From NCBI RefSeq assembly GCF_014200435.1, contig NZ_JACHBR010000001.1, forward strand, positions 2,728,001 to 2,792,000: a stretch of DNA of 64,000 nucleotides, written 5' to 3'. Made by a program: the position numbers and the translations under genes. This stretch comes from Sphaerisporangium krabiense (GTDB taxonomy: Bacteria > Actinomycetota > Actinomycetes > Streptosporangiales > Streptosporangiaceae). The notes beneath the pieces were generated by a model. That model saw only the letters and a program-made list of their open reading frames with translations. It searched no databases and was not told the DNA's origin. How positions within the stretch are numbered: position 1 is the stretch's first letter; the number at the start of each line of letters is the position of its first letter. Shown in pieces: positions 10,645-19,710 of the stretch.

Positions 10645-11256
10645 ATGACCCCGGAAGCGCCAGACGGGCCCGGCGGCCCGCCCGGGGTCGCGGCCGAGCG
10701 TCCCCTGCGGGCGGACGCCCGGCGCAACCGGGCCCGCGTGCTGCGGGCGGCGGACGCCGTGTTCGCCGCCAAGGGCGCCGGCGCCTCCACCGAGGAGGTC
10801 GCCCGCGAGGCGGGAGTGGGCATCGGCACGGTCTTCCGCCACTTCCCCACCAAGGAGGCCCTGCTGACGGCCGTCCTCGTCGACCGGCTGCGCAGGCTGG
10901 CCGACGAGGCCGAGGCCCTGGCGGACGCGGAGGACCCGGGCGGCGCGTTCTTCGGCTTCTTCGCGCGCGTGGTGGAGCAGGGCCGCACGAAGACCACCTT
11001 CATCGACCTGCTGCGGCAGGCCGGTGCGGACGTCAGGGCCGAGACCGCGGCGTACGGCGCCCGCGTCACCGCCGCGGTGGCCGGTCTGCTCGTCCGCGCG
11101 CAGCGTGCGGGGGCCGTGCGCGAGGACGCCGGGGTGGCCGAGGTGCTGGCCCTGATGGCCGGGTCCGCGCGCGCCGCCGAGCACGCCGCGTTCGACGACG
11201 AGGTGCGGGCCCGGGCCCTGGCCATCGTCTTCGACGGCCTGCGCCCGGCGCGCTGA
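10645..11256 (+). CDS. TetR-family regulator
   Basis: A 203-residue protein. The HTH spans about residues 27-72 (ARVLRAADAVFAAKG, ASTEEVAREAGVGIGTVFRH, FPTKEALL). The C-terminal half looks like the SbtR/TetR_C_33-type domain. A -10 box TAAGAT (10633-10638) lies 6 nt before ATG 10645, so the mRNA is probably leaderless. The downstream ABC-F gene starts 69 nt after the stop and may be its target or a co-transcribed partner. Confidence 0.9.
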   Translation: MTPEAPDGPGGPPGVAAERPLRADARRNRARVLRAADAVFAAKGAGASTEEVAREAGVGIGTVFRHFPTKEALLTAVLVDRLRRLADEAEALADAEDPGGAFFGFFARVVEQGRTKTTFIDLLRQAGADVRAETAAYGARVTAAVAGLLVRAQRAGAVREDAGVAEVLALMAGSARAAEHAAFDDEVRARALAIVFDGLRPAR

Positions 11257-11325
11257 CCCGATATCCGGATGCGGGCCCGGCCCCGCTCTGGGTAACCTCC
11301 GCGGGGAAGGCCGGGAGGGATCGTC

Positions 11326-12936
11326 GTGGGTCATGTCGAGGTGGGTCGCCTGACCTACGTGTTGCCCGATGGGCGTCCGCTGCTCAACGAGGTGTCCTTC
11401 CGCGTCGGCGAGGGCCTGAAGGCGGCGCTGGTCGGCCCGAACGGGGCGGGCAAGACCACGCTGATGCGGCTGATCGCCGGCGACGCGCGGCCGGTGGAGG
11501 GCAGCGTCGCGTCCTCGGGCGGGCTCGGCGTGATGCGCCAGTTCATCGGCAGCATCCGGGACGGCCGCACCGTCCACGACCTGCTGCTGTCGGTGGCGCC
11601 CGCCCGCGTCCAGGAGGCGGCGCGCGCGCTGGAGGCGTGCGAGCTGGCGATGATGGAGCGCGAGGACGAGAAGACCCAGATGCGCTACGCCCAGGCCATC
11701 ACCGACTACACCGACGCCGGCGGCTACGACATCGAGGTGCTCTGGGACACCTGCGCGATGGCCGCGCTCGGCGCCCCGTACGACCGGGTCAAGTACCGCG
11801 AGGTGGACACGTTGTCCGGCGGCGAGCAGAAGCGCCTGGTGCTGGAGGCCCTGCTGCGCGGCCCGGACCAGACGCTGCTGCTGGACGAGCCGGACAACTA
11901 CCTCGACGTCCCCGGCAAGCTCTGGCTGGAACAGGCGCTCAGGGAGACGCAGAAGACCGTCCTGCTCGTCTCGCACGACCGCCAGCTCCTGGCCAACGTC
12001 GCCGACCGCATCGTCACGGTCGAGGGCGGCAACGTGTGGATCCACGGCGGCGGGTTCGCCACCTACGCCGAGGCCCGCAGAGATCGCAACGCCCGGCTGG
12101 AGGAGCTGCGCCGCCGCTGGGACGAGGAGCACGCCAAGATCAAGCGGCTGGTCGTGATGCTGAAACAGAAGGCCATGTACAACGACGGCATGGCCCCGGC
12201 CTACCACGCGGCCCAGACCCGCCTGCGGCGCTTCGAGGAGGCCGGCCCGCCCGAGCTGGCGCCGAAGGACCAGTCGATCACGATGCGCCTGCGCGGCGGG
12301 CGCACGGGCAAGCGCGCGGTGATCTGCGAGCACCTGGAGCTCACCGGCCTGATGAAGCCGTTCGACCTGGAGGTCTGGTACGGCGAGCGGGTGGCCGTGC
12401 TCGGCTCGAACGGTTCGGGCAAGTCGCACTTCCTGCGGCTCATCGCGGGCGAGCAGGTCCGGCACACGGGCGTGGCCCGGCTCGGCGCGCGGGTCGTCCC
12501 CGGCCACTTCGCGCAGACCCACGCCCGCCCCGAGCTGCGGGGCAGGACTCCCTGCGAGATCGTCATGACCGAGCACGCCAGGCTCAAGAACGAGGCGATG
12601 AAGGCCCTGGCGCGCTACGAGCTGGCGGGCGCCGTCGCCGAGCAGCGGTTCGAGACGTTGTCCGGCGGCCAGCAGGCCCGGCTGCAGATCCTGCTGCTCG
12701 AGCTCTCGGGCGCGACGCTCCTGCTGCTCGACGAGCCGACCGACAACCTCGACCTCGCCAGCGCCGAGGCTCTGCAGGACGGCCTGAACGGGTTCGACGG
12801 CACGGTGCTCGCGGTCACGCACGACCGCTGGTTCGCCGCGGACTTCGACCGTTATCTGGTGTTCGGCGCGGACGGCCGCGTCTACGAATCGCCGGAACCG
12901 GTGTGGGACGAGACCCGGGTGGCGCGCGAGCGCTGA
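11326..12936 (+). CDS. ABC-F family ATPase
   Basis: A 536-residue protein with two ABC ATPase domains and no membrane segments, the ABC-F pattern of ribosome-associated translation or antibiotic-protection factors. Domain 1 has Walker A GPNGAGKT (37-44), signature LSGGEQ and Walker B LLLDEPDNYLD. Domain 2 has GSNGSGKS (about 360-367), LSGGQQ and LLLLDEPTDNLD. A charged helical linker (about 245-300) with KQKAMYNDGMAP joins them. Both catalytic glutamates are present. GTG 11326 follows GGGAGGGA. The TetR gene upstream suggests induction by a ribosome-targeting compound, but the specificity is unknown. Confidence 0.93.
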   Translation: MGHVEVGRLTYVLPDGRPLLNEVSFRVGEGLKAALVGPNGAGKTTLMRLIAGDARPVEGSVASSGGLGVMRQFIGSIRDGRTVHDLLLSVAPARVQEAARALEACELAMMEREDEKTQMRYAQAITDYTDAGGYDIEVLWDTCAMAALGAPYDRVKYREVDTLSGGEQKRLVLEALLRGPDQTLLLDEPDNYLDVPGKLWLEQALRETQKTVLLVSHDRQLLANVADRIVTVEGGNVWIHGGGFATYAEARRDRNARLEELRRRWDEEHAKIKRLVVMLKQKAMYNDGMAPAYHAAQTRLRRFEEAGPPELAPKDQSITMRLRGGRTGKRAVICEHLELTGLMKPFDLEVWYGERVAVLGSNGSGKSHFLRLIAGEQVRHTGVARLGARVVPGHFAQTHARPELRGRTPCEIVMTEHARLKNEAMKALARYELAGAVAEQRFETLSGGQQARLQILLLELSGATLLLLDEPTDNLDLASAEALQDGLNGFDGTVLAVTHDRWFAADFDRYLVFGADGRVYESPEPVWDETRVARER

Positions 12937-13028
12937 GCGCGCGGCCCGGGTGTGCCGCCGTTAAAGAATCCGTACGGGTTGCGCGTGTCGGAGGAGTCAC
13001 GCCCGACTAACCGGGCTATGACGGCCTT

Positions 13029-13853
13029 GTGACCCAGCGTAGTCGAAACTCGACAGCACTCGGACTCGCTCTCGGCGTGGCGGTCTCGCTCGCCGGGCTG
13101 GCCGGGTGCGGTGGCGAGGAGCCGCGGCGCGAGCGGCCGCTGAAGCCGCTCGTGCTCAAGGAGCAGACCTCGTCGGTCGCCCAGGGGACCGGCGGGTACG
13201 TGGTGACGTGGGCCGGCGTGATCAGCAACCCGAACCGGTGGCACTTCGGCGAGAACGTCGCGGCGACCGTGGTGGGCAAGGACGCCTCCGGCAAGGAGGT
13301 GGTCCGCATGCAGCAGCCTCTGGACGCCGTGCCGCCGTGGGGCTCGCTGAAGTTCACCGGCCAGGCCACCGCCGCCTCCGCGCCCGTGGACGTGAAGGTG
13401 TCGTTCCGTCCGGCCCAGTGGCGGCGCGCGGCGCGGATCCCGTCCGCGTTCGTGCCGTTCCCCGTCTCCGGGGCCAACACCGAGAAGCTCGGCAACGGCA
13501 CCTACCTGGTCACCGGCGCGGTCGGCAACCCGTACGCGAAGGCGGCGACGAGCCTGGTCGTGACCGCGCTGCTGCGCGACCAGGCCGGCAGGCTGGTCGG
13601 CGGCGGCAGCACCTACGTGGACGACGTGCGCGCCGGGTCGCCGCGCCGGTTCGTGCTGACGGTGGACAGCCTCAGCGGCGGCGGGCAGGTGGCGCGCACG
13701 GACATCGCCGCGCGGACCTGGGGGTCCAGCGCGCGGCCGTACGAGGAGCTGGCCATGAGCGGCGCGGTGCCGCCGAGCACGGTCAAGCCGAGGACCCCGC
13801 CGTTCGTCAGGGACCGCGGGTATCAGGCGATGCCCGTCGACAGCCGGCCGTGA
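13029..13853 (+). CDS. Lipoprotein of unknown function
   Basis: A 274-residue protein from GTG 13029 with a lipoprotein signal: basic start, hydrophobic core and lipobox LAGC at about residues 24-27. It should be diacylated and anchored outside the membrane. Two beta-rich repeats (about 50-125 and 140-220) resemble FxLYD-type domains: VTWAGVISNPNRW and LVTGAVGNPYAKAATSL each begin a strand set followed by a transition to smoothed differences in loop composition. The role is unknown. Its short 5' region contains a possible -10 (TATGAC) 8 nt before the start. Confidence 0.75.
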   Translation: MTQRSRNSTALGLALGVAVSLAGLAGCGGEEPRRERPLKPLVLKEQTSSVAQGTGGYVVTWAGVISNPNRWHFGENVAATVVGKDASGKEVVRMQQPLDAVPPWGSLKFTGQATAASAPVDVKVSFRPAQWRRAARIPSAFVPFPVSGANTEKLGNGTYLVTGAVGNPYAKAATSLVVTALLRDQAGRLVGGGSTYVDDVRAGSPRRFVLTVDSLSGGGQVARTDIAARTWGSSARPYEELAMSGAVPPSTVKPRTPPFVRDRGYQAMPVDSRP

Positions 13854-13951
13854 GCGCCGGGCTGACCGCGTCGACCTCCGGGTCCGCTTCAGGCGGAGAC
13901 CGGCCAGCCCCGCTATGGATCTTGAAATCCCCCGCGGGTTACGGTACTTAC

Positions 13952-15058
13952 ATGACCTCCCCCCGGATAGTCATCTTCGGCGCCACCGGTTACACGGGCA
14001 GGCTCACGGTCGAGGCGCTGCTGGCCCGCGGCGCCCGTCCGGTCCTGGCGGGACGCGACCCGGCGCGGCTGGAGTCGCTGGCCTCCTCGCTGCCGGTGGA
14101 GCTGCCGACCGCGGTGGCCGACGTGACCAGGCCCGCGACGATCCGGCGGATCATCGAGCCGGGCGGTGTGCTGATCTCGACCGTGGGGCCGTTCGCCCGG
14201 TGGGGGGAGCCCGCGGTCGAGGCGGCGATCGAGGCCGGGGGCGTCTACCTGGACTCCACCGGGGAGCCGATGTTCATCCGCCGCATCTTCCAGCGGTACG
14301 GCCCGGCGGCGGCTGCCTCCGGGGCGACGCTTCTCACCGCGTTCGGATATGACTACGTGCCGGGCAATCTCGCCGCGGGGCTCGCGCTGCGCAAAGCGGG
14401 GCCCGAAGCCGTACGCGTGGATATTGGGTATTTCGTGCAGGGCAATATGGTGCGGCGGTCGAGCGCGGGCACGCGGGCGTCGATCCTCGGAATGCTCCTG
14501 GACCCTATGTACGGCTTTCGTGAGGGCCGTATTCTCCGCGAGCACGGGCGTACCCGCGTTTTCTCGGTGAACGGCAGGCGCAGGCAGGCGTTGTCGGTCG
14601 GCGCCTCCGAGCATTTCGCGCTCCCGAGGACGCACGCCGGGCTCCGTGAGGTGAACGTCTACCTGGGGTGGTTCGGCGCGCTCACCAGGCCGGCGGGCGC
14701 GGTCGCCAGGGCGACGCCGTTCATCGCCGCGATCCCGGGCGCCAAGCGGGTCACCGAGCTCGTCGCCGACCGCGTGCTCCAGTCGGGAGGCAGGGACGGC
14801 TCTTCGACGGCGCCCGCCGAGGAGGTCTCGTCCCAGGTCGTCGCGGAGGCGTTCGACCGTGACGGGGTGCGGCTGGCCTCGATCGAGCTGCACGGCGGCG
14901 ATCCGTACGACTTCACCGCGCGCGTGCTGGCGTGGGGCGCGATCACGGCCGGGGTCGAGGGCGTGGCGGCCCAGGGGGCGGTGGGGCCCGCCGAGGCGTT
15001 CGGGCTGGAGGGCCTCGTGCGCGGGTGCGACCAGGCGGGGCTGCACGCCATCGCCTGA
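13952..15058 (+). CDS. Saccharopine dehydrogenase-like oxidoreductase
   Basis: A 368-residue protein from ATG 13952. The N-terminus RIVIFGATGYTGRLTVEALL is a GxxGxxG Rossmann motif, followed by a strand pattern and ISTVGPFARWGEPAVEAAIE, typical of trans-acting enoyl-reductase/saccharopine-dehydrogenase-like proteins (Rv2449c/Rv2953 type). Such proteins reduce lipid or polyketide intermediates in mycobacteria; here the substrate is unknown. TACGGT (13940-13945) is a -10-like box 6 nt before the ATG, suggesting a leaderless mRNA. Codon use is less GC-rich around 14340-14560 than in neighbours. Confidence 0.85.
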   Translation: MTSPRIVIFGATGYTGRLTVEALLARGARPVLAGRDPARLESLASSLPVELPTAVADVTRPATIRRIIEPGGVLISTVGPFARWGEPAVEAAIEAGGVYLDSTGEPMFIRRIFQRYGPAAAASGATLLTAFGYDYVPGNLAAGLALRKAGPEAVRVDIGYFVQGNMVRRSSAGTRASILGMLLDPMYGFREGRILREHGRTRVFSVNGRRRQALSVGASEHFALPRTHAGLREVNVYLGWFGALTRPAGAVARATPFIAAIPGAKRVTELVADRVLQSGGRDGSSTAPAEEVSSQVVAEAFDRDGVRLASIELHGGDPYDFTARVLAWGAITAGVEGVAAQGAVGPAEAFGLEGLVRGCDQAGLHAIA

Positions 15059-15339
15059 CCGGGTACCGGGCTTTTGTGAATATGTTTCATATAGGCCGGG
15101 GGAATTCGCCGTGCCGTGAGGCCGATGTCGCGATATGTGAATGACTTTTCATACCGGCGCGCCGTCGTTCGCCGTATTGTTCTGCCTGCTCATCTGGTGA
15201 TATATCGAGTCTGATGGCGGCATGGGGGGCGCGCCGTCCCGAACAATCTTCCTGACTTTCATTACGGTATTAATACAAGGCAGGTCATTGTCCGGGAAAC
15301 GGTGGAGCGAGCAGTTACCGAGCCTTTACTGTCGGTTAC

Positions 15340-16902
15340 ATGAATGACCGCGACCTGGTCGAGGCACTCCGCGCCCGCGATCCCGGTGCCCTCGCTGCCC
15401 TCTACGACACCTACGCGGACGACCTCTACGCGTACGCGTCGGCCATGCTCGGCAGCCCCGACAGCGCGCAGGTCGCGCTGCGGGACACCTTGATCGCGGC
15501 CGAGGCGCACATCGAGAGCCTGGCGGACCCCGGGCGGATGCGGCCCTGGCTCTACGCCCTGGCCCACGGCGAATGCCTGCGCCGGCGCGCCGTGCCGCCG
15601 GACTTCTCCGCCCAGGACACCGCGGAGTCGGCCGCGGTCCCCGACGGCGACCTGCGCCGCGTGGCCGTCGCCGCGGTCGGCGCGCTGCCGGACGACGAGC
15701 GCGAGGCCCTGGAGCTCCTCGTCCGCCACTCCATCGCCGAGAGCGATCTCGCCGCCGTGCTCGGCCTGCCGCCCGCGCGGGCGGACGAGCTGCGCGAGGC
15801 AGCCCGCACCCGCCTGCAGGACCTCGTCACCGTCGAGATCCTCACGAGCGGCACCGCCCAGGACTGCCCCGACAGGACACGCATCCTCGCCGCCGGCCCG
15901 GACGAGGAGGCCCGCGAGCGGCTGGTCGAGCACGCCGGGCACTGCCCCGTCTGCGGCCCCTACCGCGAGCGCCAGGTGTCGGTGGCCAAGGTGTTCTCGC
16001 TGCTGCCCCGGCCGGTCCTGCCGCAGACCCTCCGCGTGCGGGTGATGAGCTGCTTCATCGACCCCGAGCTCGTGCCGTACCGCAGGCTGGTGGCCAGGCG
16101 CACCGGCCTGCTCGACGGCGACGGGTTTCCCGTACCGGAGATCAAAGGGGGTGGGTGGCGGCCTCGGCTTCTTGCGGGCGCTGTGGCGGCGGTCGCGATG
16201 GCCGTCGCCGCACTCGTCCTGGTGAGCGCGCTGAGCCGGGGCGAGGGGCTCTCCCAGACCGCGTACGGCGTCCTTCCCGCGTCCTCTCCGGCGGAGGCCG
16301 CCGCGCGGATCACGGCCACGGCCGCCGGCACGCCGCCCTCCACCACGCCCCCGGATCCCTCGCCCAGCGGCCGCGAGCGCCTGCCCGGCCGCGAGCGCCT
16401 GCCCGGCGGCGAACACGTCCCCGGAGCCACGCGGCAGGCGGTCGCCCGGCAGGACGCCGCCGTGCCCGTCCGCCCCGCGACGCCTCCGGGGCCGGCCGTC
16501 CGCACGCCGCGCCCGGCCCCCGCGCCGCGCACGCCGTCGCCCCGCCCCGCCCCCACGGCGCCGGCCCCGCCGGTCCCCACCGCGCCCGCTCCCACTCCGC
16601 CGGTCACCACCGCCCCGCCCGTTTCTCCGCGGCCGACCGCCGCGCCGACCGTGCCGCCGCCAGGGCACCGCCCCCGGCCGCCGCGCCGCCGCCCGCAGGA
16701 CCGCCCCGCGCCCCCGGCCGGCCACCGGCACCGTCCGGCGCCGGAGCCCTGCCGCCGCACGCCGCCCCCGGCCGCCACCGCGCCCGCCCCGCCCGCCCAG
16801 AGCTCGTCCACGACCGCCCCGGCCCCGCAGGCCCCGGACAAGGATGAGCACCCCTGGCCCGAGGGGCGCCGCCGGGGCGGCGAGGCGCGAGCCGGCCGCT
16901 GA
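15340..16902 (+). CDS. ECF sigma-like protein fused to zinc finger, TM helix and Pro-rich tail
   Basis: A 520-residue multidomain protein. Residues about 1-85 match ECF sigma region 2 (ALAALYDTYADDLYAYASAM, then WLYALAHGECLRRR). About 105-165 resemble region 4 (LPDDEREALELLV and a helix-turn-helix through LGLPPARADELREA). H198-AGHC202-PVC205 is an HxxxCxxC zinc-binding anti-sigma motif. A hydrophobic stretch at about 276-300 is a single TM helix, and the remaining 220 residues are Pro/Ala/Thr-rich, probably crossing the wall. ECF groups with fused anti-sigma-like C-termini (such as ECF52) are known in actinobacteria; assignment to one is inference. TACTGT (15327-15332) is a -10 box 7 nt before ATG 15340, giving a leaderless mRNA. 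Confidence 0.85.
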   Translation: MNDRDLVEALRARDPGALAALYDTYADDLYAYASAMLGSPDSAQVALRDTLIAAEAHIESLADPGRMRPWLYALAHGECLRRRAVPPDFSAQDTAESAAVPDGDLRRVAVAAVGALPDDEREALELLVRHSIAESDLAAVLGLPPARADELREAARTRLQDLVTVEILTSGTAQDCPDRTRILAAGPDEEARERLVEHAGHCPVCGPYRERQVSVAKVFSLLPRPVLPQTLRVRVMSCFIDPELVPYRRLVARRTGLLDGDGFPVPEIKGGGWRPRLLAGAVAAVAMAVAALVLVSALSRGEGLSQTAYGVLPASSPAEAAARITATAAGTPPSTTPPDPSPSGRERLPGRERLPGGEHVPGATRQAVARQDAAVPVRPATPPGPAVRTPRPAPAPRTPSPRPAPTAPAPPVPTAPAPTPPVTTAPPVSPRPTAAPTVPPPGHRPRPPRRRPQDRPAPPAGHRHRPAPEPCRRTPPPAATAPAPPAQSSSTTAPAPQAPDKDEHPWPEGRRRGGEARAGR

Positions 16903-16917
16903 CGGCGGCCCGCCGCC

Positions 16918-17568
16918 GTGTTCACCGCCCGCGACGACTCCCACCTCGGCCGCCGGGTCTTCCCGCACCCGGTGCCCGCCGAACTGGCCGCGCTCGTGCC
17001 GCGCGCCCACCACGCCGCCTGGCCCGTCTGGCTGGACCCGGGCCCCCGCATGCTGCGCGACGTCCTGGAGCTGTGCCGCCTGCAGACCGCGCGCGGCCTC
17101 ACCGTGCTGTCCTGGCTGGCCGCGGGCCACCGCCCCGAGGAGGTGGCGTGGCTGTGGCCGGGGCGACGCCTGACCGGCCCGCGCCAGCGGCTCATGTACG
17201 CGGCCGCCGACGCGATCCCGGGAGCCGCGCTCGGCCTGGTCGTCGCCGACTGGACGTGGATCATGGGCACGCGGTTCGCCGGCCAGGTCATGGCGCCGTA
17301 CCTCGCCGGCACCGCCTACCCCGACGACGGCTTCGCGGCGGCGCAGGCCACGGTCACCCTGATGCGCGTCTGGGACCGCCAGGCCGAGGCCCGCGCGGCG
17401 CTCGGCGCCGCCTGGGCGGCCTGCCGCACGATCGCCGACTGGTGCAAGGCGGCGGAGTTGCACGCCTCGTACGGGCACGAGGTGCCGGTCTTCACCTACC
17501 CCCGCGGTCCCATGCCCCAGATGGCGGGCGTGCGGCCGTGGATCTCCCGGCTGTTCCGCCTGGGCTGA
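16918..17568 (+). CDS. Conserved-looking protein of unknown function
   Basis: A 216-residue product from GTG 16918, 15 nt after the stop of the sigma-fusion gene, so the two are probably co-transcribed. It is rich in Trp and Ala, with hydrophobic patches (GAALGLVVADWTWIMG) that are too short or too polar to be certain TM segments. No recognised motif. The tail PRGPMPQMAGVRPWISRLFR is basic. It could be a partner of the sigma fusion, but only adjacency supports that. Confidence 0.7.
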   Translation: MFTARDDSHLGRRVFPHPVPAELAALVPRAHHAAWPVWLDPGPRMLRDVLELCRLQTARGLTVLSWLAAGHRPEEVAWLWPGRRLTGPRQRLMYAAADAIPGAALGLVVADWTWIMGTRFAGQVMAPYLAGTAYPDDGFAAAQATVTLMRVWDRQAEARAALGAAWAACRTIADWCKAAELHASYGHEVPVFTYPRGPMPQMAGVRPWISRLFRLG

Positions 17569-17628
17569 TCACGCCGTGGTGACCGTCCCCGCGCCTGCCT
17601 GATCCACGTGCCGCCCGGCGGGCGGAGG

Positions 17629-18174
17629 TCAGTGCTCGCCGTCCTCGGCGGGCCCTTCGACCTCGACCTCGACCTCGGGCTCGGCGTGCGCCTCGTGGTC
17701 GAGGTGGCGCTTGGCCGAGCGCTGGATCTCCATCTCGGCCTCCACGCGGCCGACCCAGTTGGCGCCCTCGACCGACTTGCCCGGCTCCAGGTCCTTGTAG
17801 ACCTCGAAGAAGTGCTGGATCTCCAGCCGGTCGAACTCCGGGACGTGGTGGATGTCGCGGATGTGCTCCATGCGCGGGTCCGTGGCCGGCACGCAGAGCA
17901 CCTTGTCGTCGCCGCCCTTCTCGTCGGTCATCCGGAACATGCCGACCGCGCGGCATCGGATCAGGCAGCCGGGGAAGGTAGGTTCCTGCAGGAGGACGAG
18001 CGCGTCGAGGGGGTCGCCGTCCTCTCCCAACGTGTCCTCGATGAAGCCGTAGTCGGCGGGGTACTGCGTGGAAGTGAAGAGCAGGCGGTCCAGGCGGATC
18101 CTGCCCGTCTTGTGATCAACCTCGTACTTGTTGCGTTGCCCTTTCGGGATCTCAACGACAACGTCGAACTCCAC
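17629..18174 (-). CDS. ppa: Inorganic pyrophosphatase
   Basis: A 181-residue family I soluble pyrophosphatase from GTG 18174 with GGAGGAA upstream. It hydrolyses PPi to phosphate and drives biosynthetic reactions. Active-site segments are intact: [35 protein letters not shown] (the conserved D-(S/G)-D-P-x-D metal site) and the C-terminal YKDLEPGK. An acidic C-terminal tail of about 20 residues ([15 protein letters not shown]) extends past the catalytic fold. It is divergent from dacB, the conserved actinobacterial order. Confidence 0.97.
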   Translation of the reverse strand: MEFDVVVEIPKGQRNKYEVDHKTGRIRLDRLLFTSTQYPADYGFIEDTLGEDGDPLDALVLLQEPTFPGCLIRCRAVGMFRMTDEKGGDDKVLCVPATDPRMEHIRDIHHVPEFDRLEIQHFFEVYKDLEPGKSVEGANWVGRVEAEMEIQRSAKRHLDHEAHAEPEVEVEVEGPAEDGEH

Positions 18175-18272
18175 CGCGGTTCCTCCGCTCAGCCGTCCGG
18201 ACGCTCCGGACGGGCGTTAATGTCTCGTAGGCGTATTTCCAGGATGACGCATGTGAGAAGGGGGCCGGCGAG

Positions 18273-19682
18273 GTGGTACGACACGAGCGCGTGGCCGCGG
18301 TGGCGACACTCGCCCTGCTGCAGGCGTTCGTCTGCGCCGTGGGCGCGTACGTCCTCGCGGCCGGAGGGGTGGGCGCTGACGCCGCGAGCCCGCCGGTCAA
18401 GGCCGCCACGCCGACGCGGGCACCCGTCGCCATCGTGACCTCGGGCCCCGTGCTCGCACCGGCCCCTGATGGATCTCTCCCGGGAAAGGGTACTTTGGCG
18501 GCCCGGCTCACCCGCGCGATGGGTGACGCCGCGCTCGGCCGCAGCGTGGGCGCGGTGGTCGTCGACATCGCCGGGGGGAGCGTGCTGTACGGCAGCAAGG
18601 CCGACACCGGCATCACCCCCGCCTCCACCACCAAGGTCGTCACGGCCGTCGCCGTGCTCTCCGCCGCCGGTCCCGACGCCAGGATCGCGACCCGCGTCGT
18701 CCAGCCCAAGCCCGGCGTGGTGACGCTGGTCGGCGGCGGCGATCCCACGCTGGCGAGCCCCAAGGCCGAGCGCGGGCCCGGCCGTCCCCGATTCGCCTCC
18801 ATGGCGACGCTGGCCGCCCGCACCGCCCGGACCCTGAAGGCGGCGGGCGTCACCTCGGTCACGCTCACCTATGACGACTCCCTGTACTCGGGCCCGCGCA
18901 CCGCGCCCGGCTGGAAGCCGGGGTACGTGCCCGAGGGCAGCGTCGCGCCGGTCTCCGCGCTGACCATGGACGAGGGGCGGGAGAACCCCGGCCACGAGAA
19001 CTCCCCGCGCTTCGCCGACCCGTCGAGGACGGCCGCCGGTGCCTTCGCCGTCCTGCTCGCCCGGGAGGGTGTCAAGGTCGGCAAGTCGGTCAAGCGGCTG
19101 CCGGCTCCCGCCGGGGCCAAGGAGGTCGCCCGGGTGGAGTCCCCGGCGGTGTACGAGCTGGTCGAGCACATGCTGACCGAGAGCGACAACGACCTCGCCG
19201 AGGCCCTCGCCCACCTGGTGGCGCTCAAGCAGGGGGCGCCGGGCAGCTTCGCGGGCGCGTCCAAGGCCGTGACGTCCACGCTGGGGCGGCTCGGCGTCGC
19301 CGCGGGCGTCCAGGTCAGCGACGGCAGCGGCCTGTCGGTCCGCAACCGGATCACCCCGGCCGCGCTGGCCCGCCTCGTCGCCTTGGCCGCGTCGCCGGCC
19401 AACCCGCACCTGAAGGCCGTGATCAGCGGCCTGCCCGTCGCCGGGTTCACCGGCACGCTCGGCGGCCGGTACGACAAGGGCGTGGCGAAGGCCGCGGCGG
19501 GAGTGGTGAGGGCCAAAACGGGCACGCTGAACGGAGTGAACACCTTGACGGGTCTCGCCAGGACCATCGACGGCCGGCTCGTGGCCTTCGCGTTCATGGC
19601 CGACGACGTCCGGGATCCCGCCGGCGCCGTGCAGGCTCTGGACAGGCTGGCCGCGACCGTCTCCGGGTGCGGGTGCTCATGA
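18273..19682 (+). CDS. dacB: D-alanyl-D-alanine carboxypeptidase/endopeptidase (PBP4 type)
   Basis: A 469-residue exported penicillin-binding protein of peptidase family S13. An N-terminal hydrophobic segment (about 8-34) acts as signal or anchor. Active-site motifs are complete: S-T-T-K in PASTTKVVTAV, S-D-N in ESDNDLAEAL and K-T-G in RAKTGTLNGVNTLTG. It trims peptidoglycan stem peptides and cleaves D-Ala-mDAP cross-links outside the membrane. GTG 18273 is chosen because it gives a short positively charged N-terminus before the hydrophobic core. It heads the tilS-hpt-ftsH block. Confidence 0.95.
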   Translation: MVRHERVAAVATLALLQAFVCAVGAYVLAAGGVGADAASPPVKAATPTRAPVAIVTSGPVLAPAPDGSLPGKGTLAARLTRAMGDAALGRSVGAVVVDIAGGSVLYGSKADTGITPASTTKVVTAVAVLSAAGPDARIATRVVQPKPGVVTLVGGGDPTLASPKAERGPGRPRFASMATLAARTARTLKAAGVTSVTLTYDDSLYSGPRTAPGWKPGYVPEGSVAPVSALTMDEGRENPGHENSPRFADPSRTAAGAFAVLLAREGVKVGKSVKRLPAPAGAKEVARVESPAVYELVEHMLTESDNDLAEALAHLVALKQGAPGSFAGASKAVTSTLGRLGVAAGVQVSDGSGLSVRNRITPAALARLVALAASPANPHLKAVISGLPVAGFTGTLGGRYDKGVAKAAAGVVRAKTGTLNGVNTLTGLARTIDGRLVAFAFMADDVRDPAGAVQALDRLAATVSGCGCS

Positions 19683-19710
19683 CGCGGCCCGACGACGTAC
19701 GGTGGTGAAC

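Noticed and set aside
7011..11225. 1404-codon minus-strand open frame across LysR and metE
   Set aside because: Only the last 299 codons (LysR) are real; the rest is antisense to metE and the downstream TetR gene.
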